64,000 nt of DNA from Antrihabitans auranticaus (GTDB lineage Bacteria; Actinomycetota; Actinomycetes; Mycobacteriales; Mycobacteriaceae). Below the pieces are notes generated by a model. That model worked only from the letters and a program-made list of their open reading frames with translations. It ran no database searches and had not been told where the DNA came from. The stretch is taken from the NCBI RefSeq assembly GCF_016481275.1, contig NZ_JAEMNW010000002.1:558001-622000 (forward strand), in the 5' to 3' direction. Positions 17,516 through 26,206 of the stretch are shown here, in pieces; the stretch's first letter is position 1; each line of letters starts with the position of its first letter. The translations under genes and the position numbers were made by a program.

Positions 17516-17539
17516 AAAGCACCCCCGAGGGGGTGCTTT
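17516..17539. terminator. Bidirectional intrinsic terminator
   Basis: A perfect 11-bp stem (AAAGCACCCCC paired with GGGGGTGCTTT) with a two-base GA gap in the centre, flanked by A-rich and T-containing ends. It lies between the AlkD-like gene and the tRNA genes on the opposite strand and can serve both. Confidence 0.8.
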
Positions 17540-17548
17540 CTCGAACTC

Positions 17549-17623
17549 TGGTGCGCGATACTGGGATTGAACCAGTGACCTCTTCCGTGTCAGGGAAGCG
17601 CTCTCCCGCTGAGCTAATCGCGC
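17549..17623 (-). tRNA. tRNA-Val (anticodon GAC)
   Basis: Cloverleaf with acceptor GCGCGAT/ATCGCGC, anticodon stem CTTCC/GGAAG around loop CTGACAC (anticodon GAC), T-arm GGTTCAATCC and encoded CCA end. First to be read last in a minus-strand trio with Cys and Gly. Confidence 0.95.
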
Positions 17624-17624
17624 G

Positions 17625-17695
17625 AGGTGGAGACGGGAATCGAACCCGTGTGCACGGCTTTGCAGGCCGTTGCCTCACCACTCGGCCACTCCACC
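17625..17695 (-). tRNA. tRNA-Cys (anticodon GCA)
   Basis: Acceptor GGTGGAG/CTCCACC, anticodon stem ACGGC/GCCGT around CTGCAAA (anticodon GCA), T-loop GGTTCGATTCC. The 3' CCA is not encoded. One base separates it from tRNA-Val. Confidence 0.95.
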
Positions 17696-17720
17696 GAACT
17701 TAAGGTCGAGTCCAACCTCG

Positions 17721-17793
17721 AGCGGATGACGGGATTCGAACCCGCGACCCCAACCTTGGCAAGGTTGTGCGCTACCAGCTGCGCCACATCCGC
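17721..17793 (-). tRNA. tRNA-Gly (anticodon GCC)
   Basis: Acceptor GCGGATG/CATCCGC, anticodon stem CAACC/GGTTG around TTGCCAA (anticodon GCC), T-loop GGTTCGAATCC. CCA not encoded. First of the three minus-strand tRNAs. Confidence 0.95.
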
Positions 17794-18003
17794 ATTTGCG
17801 TCCCCGGCTGCCTTTTTCCGCCTCCGGGGTGCGAGAGGAAACATTAGCCCACAGACCACAGAAGTCACAAATCCGCTGCATACGCGCCAATTCCTCCCGT
17901 ACAGCCTCGAATGGGGCACACGAAGGGGGAGTGGGGATTCGGTAGGCCTGAGTGGCTCGTGTTAAAGTTCCTCCTCGTCCGGTGGGGGCATCTTCACCCG
18001 TCC

Positions 18004-18078
18004 GGTCCCGTGGCTCAGTGGAAGAGCGTCCGCTTCACACGCGGAAGGTCGCTGGTTCGAACCCAGCCGGGACCACCA
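18004..18078 (+). tRNA. tRNA-Val (anticodon CAC)
   Basis: Acceptor GGTCCCG/CGGGACC, anticodon stem TCCGC/GCGGA around TTCACAC (anticodon CAC), T-loop GGTTCGAACCC, CCA encoded. Divergent from the Gly-Cys-Val trio across a 210-base gap (17794-18003) that must hold both promoters. Confidence 0.95.
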
Positions 18079-18277
18079 GCAATTTCCGCAGATCATCCCG
18101 CCCCAGACCGGGCAAGTCGGGTCATTTCAGACAATTTTCTCCGCATTTCTTCGGAGCAGTCGTCACTGCTGTGCGCGCGGACCGTGTGGCACCATTCTTC
18201 CGACGGATGTCGTCGATGGGCGACGCCAGTCATGCCGCGCTCCCGTGCTGATTCACGCCGGGACTGTTGGAGGCATC

Positions 18278-19117
18278 ATGCGCACTGGGGCCGGGTGGGC
18301 AAATCGCAAAGTGTCGCGCTGGGGAACGATCGTTGCGATCGCTCCGATTGTCTCGAGCCTCGCGATCGGCTGTAGTTCCGACACAACCGAATCCGACGGT
18401 TCGAGCAGCGAAGGCGACGTCCGGGCGGCATTCGACACCTGGATCGAAAGCGTGCAGAGCGGTGACCTGGACAGGTTCAAGTCGGTCGTGTGCGCCGACA
18501 CCTTCGAGAAGGGCTACGCGGAGACGTCGGGTCCCGAGTTCGAGTCGTCCGCACGAGATGCCGTGGACGTCGCGGGTCTCTATGTCGTCGACTGGTACGA
18601 CACCGTCACCGTGAACGGCGACACCGCGGAAGTCACCGTGACTGGACACAGAGAAGGCCTGCGTGAGCAAAGCGAATCGATCGACGAGGAGCGGAAGACT
18701 GCAGGCCTAGTCGTCGAGGACGGCGCGTGGAAAGTCTGCTCGGAACCGCAGGACGATGCCGCGACGATGCGTAGACGTGAACTCGCAGCGGCGAAGTCCG
18801 ATGTGCAGGACGCCGTCGAAGCTTTCTACGCCGGCATTGCCTCCGGCTCGGTGTCGGACGTCGGTGCCGCGTCGTGCGCGACTCTCGAGCGAATCATTCG
18901 CACTCAGAACTACACGGTCGCGGAACTGGCGGCCGACCTCGGCGAGAATCTGGTTTCCTTCGACGACACGGTGGTGAACGGCGATACGGCAAAGGTCCAT
19001 GTGACCGCCGAGACGGCCGACGAGTTGTTCTCGCTGGTGTACGCGCTGGAGAACAATGGGACTTGGCTGGTGTGCAGCCCAGGACTGCTGGCATCGACCA
19101 CGAAGACCGAGCGATGA
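18278..19117 (+). CDS. Lipoprotein with two tandem NTF2/DUF4878-like domains
   Basis: A 279-residue exported lipoprotein: signal helix ending in the lipobox LAIGC, then a Ser/Asp linker and two similar domains of about 115 residues. Each starts with a helix of the type VRAAFDTWIESVQSGDLDRF or VQDAVEAFYAGIASGSVSDV, has one Cys near its start (SVVCADT; AASCATL) and one near its end (WKVCSE; WLVCSPG), which may form disulfides. Function unknown. ATG 18278 has GGAGG seven bases upstream. Its stop overlaps the metallopeptidase start (ATGA). Confidence 0.75.
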   Translation: MRTGAGWANRKVSRWGTIVAIAPIVSSLAIGCSSDTTESDGSSSEGDVRAAFDTWIESVQSGDLDRFKSVVCADTFEKGYAETSGPEFESSARDAVDVAGLYVVDWYDTVTVNGDTAEVTVTGHREGLREQSESIDEERKTAGLVVEDGAWKVCSEPQDDAATMRRRELAAAKSDVQDAVEAFYAGIASGSVSDVGAASCATLERIIRTQNYTVAELAADLGENLVSFDDTVVNGDTAKVHVTAETADELFSLVYALENNGTWLVCSPGLLASTTKTER

Positions 19118-20565
19118 GCGGCCGACGCTTCACTGGCACTGCGGCGGCAAGTCTGGCGTCGGCTCTCGCGTTGGCGTTGGCGTTGGGCGGATGTTCGGAC
19201 AACGAGGCGGCCGAACCGACCGCCGACAACAACGAAGCATTCAGCGTTGCGGGCCTGCCCGTAACGGACGGGCCGACGGGGTCGCGGGAGGGCGTTGCGG
19301 ACGCGGAGCGCCCTGTCGAGAACCTATCGGACGACGAGGTCGATCGGCTCGTCGTAAACGCAATCGCCGACGTCGAGGACTACTGGCGCGACGAGTACTC
19401 GGCTGTCTTTCACGAGCCGTTCGTTCCTGTCGAGAAGTTCACGTCCTGGGACTCGACCCAGTCGAGCACCGCGTCGTTCTGCGGTACCTCCGGCAGCGGA
19501 TATTACAACGCGGCCTTTTGCCGTTCGGGCGGTATCGGTTGGGACCGCGGCGGTCTCATGCCCGACTTGATCGACGCGTATGGCCCGATCGCACCGATCG
19601 TCGTGCTCGCCCATGAGTACGGCCACGCTGTCCAGTTCGCGTCGGGCATCGTGAACGTCACGACGCCGACGATTGTGCGCGAGCAGCAGGCAGACTGTTT
19701 CGCGGGCGCTTTCTTGCGGCATATCGCCGAGGGCAGTGCCGAACATTTCACGATGAACACCTCCGACGGGCTCAACAACGCTTTGGCGACGATCGAGGCT
19801 ATTCGCGATCCGGTTTATGACGCGGAGACGTCGGCATACGGCGAACGGGGCCAGCACGGCAGTGCCTTCGAGCGTGTCTCGGCGACCCAGGCGGGGTTCA
19901 CGGACGGTGCCGTTGCGTGCACGCGAATCACCGAAGACGAAATCCGTGCGCGTCGTGGCGATCTACCCCAATTTTCGACCACAGATACGGTTTCCGGCGA
20001 TGTCTCGGTGACAGAAGAGTCTGTCGAGGCGAACATCGCGCTCCTGCAAGAGTTTTTCACGTTGCAGGAAATGCCGGAGGTGGAGTATTCGGCACAGGCT
20101 GCGGAATGTGACGGTGCAACACTGGCGAAACCCGTCGCATACTGCCCGGCGACCAACACCATGACGATCGATGTCGAAGAACTTGCCGAGCGTGCGAAGC
20201 AGGGCAAGAAACGCGTCGGGGAACTCAGCGGACCGGATGCCGGCGACTTCAACGCGTACATTCTCCTGGCGTCCAGGTACGCGCTCGCTGCCATGAACGA
20301 ACGAGACGTACCGCTGACCGGTCCTCAGGCGGCACTGCGGGCAACGTGCAACGCCGGTGCGTGGACCGGTTATCTCGCACTCGGAACTGGCGACGTCACG
20401 CTGGCCGCGGGCGATCTGGACGAAGCCGTGAACGGCCTGCTGACCGACGGCTTGGTGGCGAGCGATGTCGAAAGTGAGACGGCGCCCAGCGGGTTCGCGC
20501 GAGTGGAGGCGCTGCGCACCGGAGTACTCGGCGACATAACCGAATGCGACACGCGATACGCCTGA
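19114..20565 (+). CDS. Putative neutral zinc metallopeptidase lipoprotein (YpfJ-like)
   Basis: A 483-residue lipoprotein (lipobox LALGGC near residue 27). The zinc site is HEYGH (in VLAHEYGHAVQFAS) with the third ligand expected in REQQADCFAGAFLRH, matching the neutral zinc metallopeptidase family. A large C-terminal region (from about 330) contains paired cysteines and no recognised domain. Acts at the outer face of the membrane; substrate unknown. Start ATG 19114 overlaps the preceding stop, so translation is coupled to the tandem-domain lipoprotein. Confidence 0.85.
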   Translation: MSGRRFTGTAAASLASALALALALGGCSDNEAAEPTADNNEAFSVAGLPVTDGPTGSREGVADAERPVENLSDDEVDRLVVNAIADVEDYWRDEYSAVFHEPFVPVEKFTSWDSTQSSTASFCGTSGSGYYNAAFCRSGGIGWDRGGLMPDLIDAYGPIAPIVVLAHEYGHAVQFASGIVNVTTPTIVREQQADCFAGAFLRHIAEGSAEHFTMNTSDGLNNALATIEAIRDPVYDAETSAYGERGQHGSAFERVSATQAGFTDGAVACTRITEDEIRARRGDLPQFSTTDTVSGDVSVTEESVEANIALLQEFFTLQEMPEVEYSAQAAECDGATLAKPVAYCPATNTMTIDVEELAERAKQGKKRVGELSGPDAGDFNAYILLASRYALAAMNERDVPLTGPQAALRATCNAGAWTGYLALGTGDVTLAAGDLDEAVNGLLTDGLVASDVESETAPSGFARVEALRTGVLGDITECDTRYA

Positions 20566-20611
20566 TTCGCTCGGGGCGTGATGCGCAGACTCACACGAGG
20601 CAGGGAACCTG

Positions 20612-21478
20612 ATGACTCAGCCGAATGGTCCAGAACCCACCGGGACACCCGCGGACCCGACGGCCGCTGTGCGCGTCGGGCGCCGCAAAGTGCTGGCGAT
20701 ACTCGCCACCGTCGTCGTTGTGATTCTGGCAGTTGCGATTGTGGGAGCGCTGCTGGTCGGCTCGAGCGACGACAGGCCGAGCGCAGACAGCGCGATTCGC
20801 GAAACTGTCGATGATTTCTACACTTTCGTGCAGGACGGTGACCTCGACAAGACCAAAAGTGTTGTGTGCCAACAGGTTGTCGACATTCGCTACCGGGAGA
20901 TCACAGCACCGCAATTCGCCGCCCGCGAAAAGCTCGCGGTAACCGAAGAAGGTCGGTTCGTCGTCGAAAGTTACGACGAGCCGAATATCTCCGGTGACCG
21001 TGCGACGGTGACGTTCACGGGGCGTCGTTCGGGCGGCGCCGGCGACGAAATCGGAACCGAACGCTTCACGATCGGCCTGCGCAATACCGACGATCGATGG
21101 CAAGTCTGCAAGTTCCCCGAGCCCGATGAGGAGACTCGGCAAAAGATGCAACTGGCGGACGACAAAGCCGAGGTCCGAGCAGCGCTTGATCAGTACTACG
21201 AAGTGGCAAACGAAGGAAAGCAGCGAGACGTCGTCTTCGCAGTGTGCGTCGAGTTGCAATCGGCCTTGCTCTCGCTCTCACCGGAGGAATGGGCAGAGAT
21301 GGTCGATCCCCAGAACGTCGCGACGATCGAATCCATCGATGACATTCAGTTCGTCGGCGAATCGGCAAAAGTGACTTTGACGGAGAAGACAGCGAGCGGG
21401 TCGACGGTCGTGCTGTGGACCGTCAATCGCGAACTGTCGTTGTGGAAGCCCTGCAAGATTCAGGTCGTCGAAGGCTAG
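20612..21478 (+). CDS. Membrane-anchored protein with two tandem NTF2/DUF4878-like domains
   Basis: A 288-residue protein: a Pro/Thr-rich cytoplasmic tail, basic VRVGRRK, one transmembrane helix (VLAILATVVVVILAVAIVGA), then two exterior domains each beginning IRETVDDFYTFVQDGDLDKTKSVVC or VRAALDQYYEVANEGKQRDVV, ending with WQVCKF and WKPCKI. Domain layout and cysteine spacing parallel the lipoprotein at 18278, so the two are paralogues with different anchors. It follows the metallopeptidase by 46 bases and is likely in the same transcription unit. Confidence 0.75.
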   Translation: MTQPNGPEPTGTPADPTAAVRVGRRKVLAILATVVVVILAVAIVGALLVGSSDDRPSADSAIRETVDDFYTFVQDGDLDKTKSVVCQQVVDIRYREITAPQFAAREKLAVTEEGRFVVESYDEPNISGDRATVTFTGRRSGGAGDEIGTERFTIGLRNTDDRWQVCKFPEPDEETRQKMQLADDKAEVRAALDQYYEVANEGKQRDVVFAVCVELQSALLSLSPEEWAEMVDPQNVATIESIDDIQFVGESAKVTLTEKTASGSTVVLWTVNRELSLWKPCKIQVVEG

Positions 21479-21620
21479 GCAGTCCAGTCGATGCGTCCCT
21501 TTTGCGAGTTTCCTCCGCTGTGCTGTTTTCGCAGTTCGGGGCAGGAAACTGCGGCCCATTAGCCGCCTTCCCACCGCCCGGGGACCTTGCCAACTCTGCG
21601 ATCGGTCGTACGTTGGAAGT

Positions 21621-22013
21621 ATGAACCCGATAAAAACGACCCCGATTAAGACAACGTTGTTCGGTGCTGTCGCGGGCGCAGCGTTGCTGATGGCTCCCGG
21701 TACCGCCTCTGCGGCACCGACGGACACGTTCGCGCCGTTGTTGTACTCGACATGTAGCTTCGGTCAGGTGGATGCCGCGCTGCACGTTCAGGCGCCTCAG
21801 ATTGCGGCGCAGCTGGACGGAATGCCGGAACAGAAGGCGCAGTTGCAGTCCCTCTACAACTTGCCCGTCGATCAGCGGCAGGCTGCTGTCGACGCGTACT
21901 TCGCCAACAACCCCGACCTCGCAGCGCGTGCGGAACGGCTGTCGAACAGTGCTGACGGCGCTCAGGCCGCCGCGATCGTTCAGCAGGTTGCCGATACCTG
22001 CCACAGCTACTGA
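21621..22013 (+). CDS. Secreted hemophore-like protein
   Basis: A 130-residue secreted protein: Sec signal (LFGAVAGAALLMAPGTASA, cleavage after ASA) and a helical mature part of about 98 residues with two cysteines (YSTCSF and the penultimate region DTCHSY) that can form one disulfide. The pattern, with LDGMPEQKAQLQSLYNLPVDQRQAAVDAYF, resembles the actinobacterial hemophore-related family that includes M. tuberculosis Rv0203, which binds haem for import. Haem binding is inferred from family only. ATG 21621; a small CCGGG/CCCGG hairpin follows near 22030. Confidence 0.7.
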   Translation: MNPIKTTPIKTTLFGAVAGAALLMAPGTASAAPTDTFAPLLYSTCSFGQVDAALHVQAPQIAAQLDGMPEQKAQLQSLYNLPVDQRQAAVDAYFANNPDLAARAERLSNSADGAQAAAIVQQVADTCHSY

Positions 22014-22148
22014 TTGGACCTGCTGAAGCCCGGGAGGCGCCCGGACCGATCATCGGCAATACAAAGGACTTTCGACTCTGAATCTGCGGAGTTCGAGCGA
22101 TAGGATCTGCCCATCAGAAGGTTATGACCCGAGATGGAGTGGTGCGCG

Positions 22149-22526
22149 ATGGATTCGTTCTTGGACTTCCTGTGGGTCATCATTGTCGGCTTCTTCTTTA
22201 TCGCCTATTTGATGGTCATGTTCTCGATCATCGGCGATCTCTTCCGGGACCGCAGTTCGTCGGGTGGGATGAAGGCCGTGTGGATTTTCTGCCTGATCCT
22301 TTTCCCGTTCATCACCGCACTTGTGTACATGGTCGTCAAGGGCAGCGGGATGGCGGAACGCCAGCATGCTGCAGTGGCGAATGCAGTCGAGCGGCAAGAG
22401 GCCTATATCAGGCAGGTGGCAGGCAAGTCCGCGGCCGCGCAAATCACGGAAGCCAAGGAGCTACTCGATCAGGGCGCTATCACGGAAGCAGAATTTGCAA
22501 CCCTCAAGGCCAAAGCGCTGGCCTAG
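22149..22526 (+). CDS. Membrane protein with PLDc_N-like helices and C-terminal SHOCT motif
   Basis: A 125-residue protein with two transmembrane helices (FLDFLWVIIVGFFFIAYLMVMF and AVWIFCLILFPFITALVYMVV), a polar region, and a C-terminal short helical SHOCT element (QITEAKELLDQGAITEAEFATLKAKAL). SHOCT elements are small oligomerisation modules. Function unknown. ATG 22149 has GGAGTGG eight bases upstream; ATG 22134 is an alternative. Its stop overlaps that of the convergent RDD gene by four bases. Confidence 0.8.
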   Translation: MDSFLDFLWVIIVGFFFIAYLMVMFSIIGDLFRDRSSSGGMKAVWIFCLILFPFITALVYMVVKGSGMAERQHAAVANAVERQEAYIRQVAGKSAAAQITEAKELLDQGAITEAEFATLKAKALA

Positions 22527-23092
22527 AGTATTCGGCGCTCGAACGCGCGAATGTCGTTGGCGTTCTTGCTCTTCGAGTCGGAAACCACGGAACCGTGGTC
22601 GACCGCGTCGGTTGTTCTGTTCGACCGCCAGTCGTAGATCACACACGTTCGTGTCATGAGGTCCTGAATCGAACGGTTGGTCCGGCTGATGGCAACCCAG
22701 AGTAGCCCGATCGGGAGGGCCGAGTAGAGCACAGCACGCACCAGCGAGCGAAAGAAATGTAGTTTTCTGCCCTTCGAGTCGACCACTCGCAGACCGAGCA
22801 GCGCGTTGCCATACGTTCGGCCGGTCGTAGACCAGCAAAACGTGAGATACGTGGTGAGGATGACGAATCCGAGAAACGGAGCGCTGCGGCCGAGGCGTTC
22901 GGGCCAGTGGAACGAGCTTGGATCGATCAGAAACGACGATGCCGCGATGCCGCCGTAGATTCCTCCGATGACGACGAGCACGACGAGCAGGTCGATCGAC
23001 GCAGCGGCCACCCGAGTGACCACGCCCGCTCTCCGGCCGTGATGGGTCTGCGCCGAAGCGGGAATTCCGGGCGGCGGCAAGAAGCCCGTCAT
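22523..23092 (-). CDS. RDD family membrane protein
   Basis: A 189-residue RDD-type protein. The N-terminal helix starts RVAAASIDLLVVLVVIGG with the family's Arg and Asp (R..A..ID); two further helices follow and the second half has TTGRTYGNALLGLRVVD and RSLVRAVLYSALPIG. Family members are suggested transporters or ion antiporters, without firm substrate. Start overlaps the stop of the upstream hypothetical gene (ATGA), so they are coupled. Confidence 0.85.
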   Translation of the reverse strand: MTGFLPPPGIPASAQTHHGRRAGVVTRVAAASIDLLVVLVVIGGIYGGIAASSFLIDPSSFHWPERLGRSAPFLGFVILTTYLTFCWSTTGRTYGNALLGLRVVDSKGRKLHFFRSLVRAVLYSALPIGLLWVAISRTNRSIQDLMTRTCVIYDWRSNRTTDAVDHGSVVSDSKSKNANDIRAFERRIL

Positions 23093-23613
23093 GGTCGCGG
23101 GATCTCCGTGATTGCGACCGTGTTGCGTCCGTTTCGTCGGAGCAGAAGCCGATCTACGACTCGGCCGACTTTGTCGTCGGCATAGATGCCCTGCAGCCGA
23201 ACACCTATGACGGATTCCGACGCAACGGTGCTGCTGGATTCCCTGATGATCAGCGGCAAGTCGATGTCGTCGATGACCTTGTGTGCAATGCCCGCGAGGT
23301 CGGTGCGTTCCAGGAGCGCCGAGACGGCATCAGGCACAAGCGCGTCGGCCAGGTCGGACACCTTGCGCTCGAGGTCGTGGCGCGCGACGGCCCCCCGATC
23401 CGCCAACTTTTCGATGGCGGTTTGCGGCCACAATCGCCGGGGGAGTAGCGGCGGTCGCAAAGCGACACCGACGATCGGTCGCACGAAAGCGACTGAGGCA
23501 TCTGTCGCGCGGCCCGCGATTCGTGCAGCGCCGACTGCGATTCCGAGCGGCGCATCGATCAGGTATGTGAGCGCATCACCGCGCGCGTGCGTGTCGTCGG
23601 TGGGATTCGACAC
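23089..23613 (-). CDS. Conserved-looking hypothetical protein coupled to RDD gene
   Basis: A 174-residue protein with an Ala/Arg-rich N-terminal half that may associate with membrane (AAGRIAGRATDASVAFVRPIVG-like segment) and a soluble half: AVARHDLERKVSDLADALVPDAVSALLERTDLAGIAHKVID, then repeated DDIDLPLIIRESS and VIGVRLQGIYADDKVGRVVDRLLLRR. The last part suggests a pair of similar helix-strand units. No family recognised. Upstream of and overlapping the RDD gene. Confidence 0.65.
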   Translation of the reverse strand: MSNPTDDTHARGDALTYLIDAPLGIAVGAARIAGRATDASVAFVRPIVGVALRPPLLPRRLWPQTAIEKLADRGAVARHDLERKVSDLADALVPDAVSALLERTDLAGIAHKVIDDIDLPLIIRESSSTVASESVIGVRLQGIYADDKVGRVVDRLLLRRNGRNTVAITEIPRP

Positions 23614-23704
23614 GACTCACCTCCAGGGCTTTGGGTGTCACTCGCCGCGAGATCAGAGTAGCGCCGCACCGGCACAGTCGGCATCGCCCAATCGATGTCT
23701 ACGT

Positions 23705-25030
23705 TCAGTCGGTAGCAGCGGCCGCGCGAGTGAGGCCCTTACGGTCGTAGTACCTGGTCACGATCAGCCCCAGGACGACGCCGAGCAGGAGCCCGACAAC
23801 AGTCATCACGAGTGCCCTGCCGAGGCCGGCCGCCGACCGTGCGTCGAAGTAGATGATCGAGCTGACACCGAGGAAAACTTGGCGCATCGGCTCGAAATAC
23901 GCCAACCAGCTGTAGATTCGCGGCGCCGCCTCGAGCGGAATTGTTCCGCCCGACGACGGCAGATCGAGAATTACGAAGAAGATGAGGTTGATCAACATTC
24001 CGATGCCTCCGAATGCCGCCATCACCGACATTGCCGAGATGCCGACCGCGGAGATCGTGAGAACGCCATACAGATACAGCGCGAACGCGTGCGGTATCGA
24101 CATCCCCAGTGCGGAACACACGCCGATGTAGAGTCCGGATATCGCGGTCGCCATGAGGACAATGCAGCCCCATTTGACCAGCAAAGTCTGGAAGCGAGAC
24201 AGTCCCGTTCGGGCGCGACTCGTGTACTTCGGACCGATCTCCGACGGCGAGAAGCCGAGCAGACCGTCGACGAGCGAGTTGATGATGGTTGCGCCCGTGA
24301 AGCCCGCCAGAATAAGCAACAGCGCGTAATAGAACGCGGAAAGCCCGAATCCTGTGCCGGCGGGCAGCGGCTCGAATTGCACCGTGGACACCGAGATCGG
24401 CTGCGCCAATACATAACTGGCCGGGCCTGAAAGTGGCGGTGCCCCAGCGCTTGCCAGTTGCTCGCTCGTCATGGTGGTGAGCTGCTTGGCGAGATTCGTG
24501 TTGGCGATCTCGAGCGCGGGTTGCGTGATGCCTTCGACGAGCGCTACCGGGATGCCGCCTGCTCGCGGATTTGTGTAGACGGTGATCGTCGGCCGCGTGA
24601 TGGTGGTGCCTTCGGCGGCGGCCTTGGCGAGTTCCAGTGTTGCGGTAGTGAAGTTGGCCGGTATGACGATAGCGCCGTAGATCTTCCCGTCGCTCATCTT
24701 CGTCTGTGCAGTTGCCCAATCCATCGACTCGAGTTTGACCTCGGATTTGGGCACCTTGTCGAGCAGGGCCGTGCTGATCTGCTCGCCGAGGTTCTCGTTC
24801 TGCGGAGTCGGTGAACCCGGCGCCGGGAGCGTCGCACCGGTGTCTTCGTTCACGACTGCGATCGGGAAGTTACGGACGTTGTCTTGTGGATTGAGGATCC
24901 CGCCCATGTACAGCCAGGCGAGCAGCCCCATCACGATGCCGACCAGGATTACCGGAGCCAGCCAGAATTTCGGCGAACGCAGAACGTTCTCTTCGGCTGC
25001 AATAGAGGTTTCGCTAGTGCTCACGACCAT
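23705..25030 (-). CDS. YhgE/Pip-type ABC-2-like membrane protein
   Basis: A 441-residue protein with one N-terminal helix (FWLAPVILVGIVMGLLAWLYMG), a large external domain of about 190 residues (FPIAVVNEDTGATLPAP at its start, as in YhgE/Pip), and five or six C-terminal helices with the late ABC-2 membrane topology (FYYALLLILAGFTGATI; MTVVGLLLGVVLGLIV). Related proteins include phage-infection protein Pip and mycobacterial lipid-export accessory proteins. Cargo unknown; no ATPase gene is adjacent. ATG 25030; a GTG two codons later is also plausible. Confidence 0.8.
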   Translation of the reverse strand: MVVSTSETSIAAEENVLRSPKFWLAPVILVGIVMGLLAWLYMGGILNPQDNVRNFPIAVVNEDTGATLPAPGSPTPQNENLGEQISTALLDKVPKSEVKLESMDWATAQTKMSDGKIYGAIVIPANFTTATLELAKAAAEGTTITRPTITVYTNPRAGGIPVALVEGITQPALEIANTNLAKQLTTMTSEQLASAGAPPLSGPASYVLAQPISVSTVQFEPLPAGTGFGLSAFYYALLLILAGFTGATIINSLVDGLLGFSPSEIGPKYTSRARTGLSRFQTLLVKWGCIVLMATAISGLYIGVCSALGMSIPHAFALYLYGVLTISAVGISAMSVMAAFGGIGMLINLIFFVILDLPSSGGTIPLEAAPRIYSWLAYFEPMRQVFLGVSSIIYFDARSAAGLGRALVMTVVGLLLGVVLGLIVTRYYDRKGLTRAAAATD

Positions 25031-25355
25031 CCCATCACCGCGGAGCGTGGCGCACCGCGAATCGACGACTCAACGTGACAACACTCCTCGAGAATTTGCC
25101 AATTCCGTTCGCCGACAAACTCGGTGAGTGCGGTCATCCTATCGAGCCGGCCCGTCTGGGTAGGCGTTTCGAAGGGTAGCCACGGTAACAATTTTCGGAA
25201 CAGGGTGCTTCCGCTGTGTTGCGCCCGCGTCGATTCGCCGCGTGCGAAGTGTCGGCACGAACACATTCGGAGTGTCGGCGACGAGACGGACGGTTCCACG
25301 TCCAGGCCGAACAATGGTTTCAGCAACGAAAAGCCAACCTGGAAAGGGAAATTGA
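25031..25355. other. 325-base intergenic region between divergent genes
   Basis: Separates the YhgE/Pip-like gene and the small secreted protein gene, so it must hold two promoters. The last bases (GGAAAGGGAAATTGA) give a purine-rich ribosome site for the gene at 25356. No palindrome, RNA gene or further coding sequence was recognised. Confidence 0.35.
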
Positions 25356-25607
25356 ATGTTCGGAATGAAGAAGATCGGAATGACCTTGGCGCTCGCAGCA
25401 GGCATCGGCGGTGCCGTCCTCGCGGCGCCGGCAGCCAATGCATCCCCGGTGCATGGTGGTTCGGACGTCGCACAGAGCTCGGGCTGCTACTTCAACTACC
25501 AGTGGTACGACATCTGCCCGACCAACCGGATCGACCGTGACGACCGTGATCGCCGTGACCGTCGCCGCGATCGCGACCACCACGAGGATCACGGCAACAA
25601 TCACTGA
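25356..25607 (+). CDS. Small secreted protein with His/Asp/Arg-rich tail
   Basis: An 83-residue exported protein: Sec signal (MTLALAAGIGGAVLAAPAANA), a short Cys-containing core (SGCYFNYQWYDICPT, able to form one disulfide), and a highly charged tail of alternating Asp, Arg and His (DRDHHEDHGNNH at the end). The tail could bind metal or remain disordered. No family recognised. Start supported by a purine-rich ribosome site. Confidence 0.7.
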   Translation: MFGMKKIGMTLALAAGIGGAVLAAPAANASPVHGGSDVAQSSGCYFNYQWYDICPTNRIDRDDRDRRDRRRDRDHHEDHGNNH

Positions 25608-25701
25608 CGTGTTGCCGGATTGCGGGCACGATTCGCGGCGCCTACGCAGAAGTAGTTGCGACATTGTGTGTAGGCGTCGCGCTCGCGTGGAAACCCAACA
25701 G

Positions 25702-26205
25702 ATGAGCGAGAGTAGGAATGGTCGTCACAATGGCATCGGCGTGTACAGATTGCCGATGCGATCCAGGCGTCCCGACGTCGTCCCAGAGGACACTTTCGAC
25801 TATGCGAGAAAGGTGGAAATCTGCGGATCCGGCGGACAGCTGGACGATGCTCCGCCGGACCTCGAGGAGGCGCTCAGCGCGATGTCCGAGAAGTACGACG
25901 AGCGAACCGCTCGCCGACTGGAGCGATTCGCTCGTCTTCCGGACGGATCGTTCGTGTGGACGAAGTCGGATGGCTGGTACTTCCTCGGCCGCATCGACGG
26001 ACCGTGGCGCTACGACGACAGCGCGCCTGCCCTGCGCGTCGATCTCGTTCACGTTCGACCGTGTAGCTGGGTCGCGGATGCACTGCCCGAGCCGGCTGTG
26101 CCATCCGCCGTCGTGGCGACGTTCGCGCGCGGAGGTCGCAACTTCCAGGAGATTCACCACACCGACGTCTTGAACCACACGCGCCGACTGTGGCGATCAC
26201 GGTGA
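25702..26205 (+). CDS. Hypothetical cytoplasmic protein
   Basis: A 167-residue soluble protein. Notable segments are PPDLEEALSAMSEKYDERTARRLERFARL, then FVWTKSDGWYFLGRIDGPWRYDDS and VDLVHVRPCSWVAD, followed by VVATFARGGRNFQEIHH. The middle looks like a small beta-barrel domain with conserved Trp and Tyr; no family was recognised. ATG 25702 was chosen over a longer frame that runs through the upstream gene. Converges with pobA, with one base between the stops. Confidence 0.6.
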   Translation: MSESRNGRHNGIGVYRLPMRSRRPDVVPEDTFDYARKVEICGSGGQLDDAPPDLEEALSAMSEKYDERTARRLERFARLPDGSFVWTKSDGWYFLGRIDGPWRYDDSAPALRVDLVHVRPCSWVADALPEPAVPSAVVATFARGGRNFQEIHHTDVLNHTRRLWRSR

Positions 26206-26206
26206 T

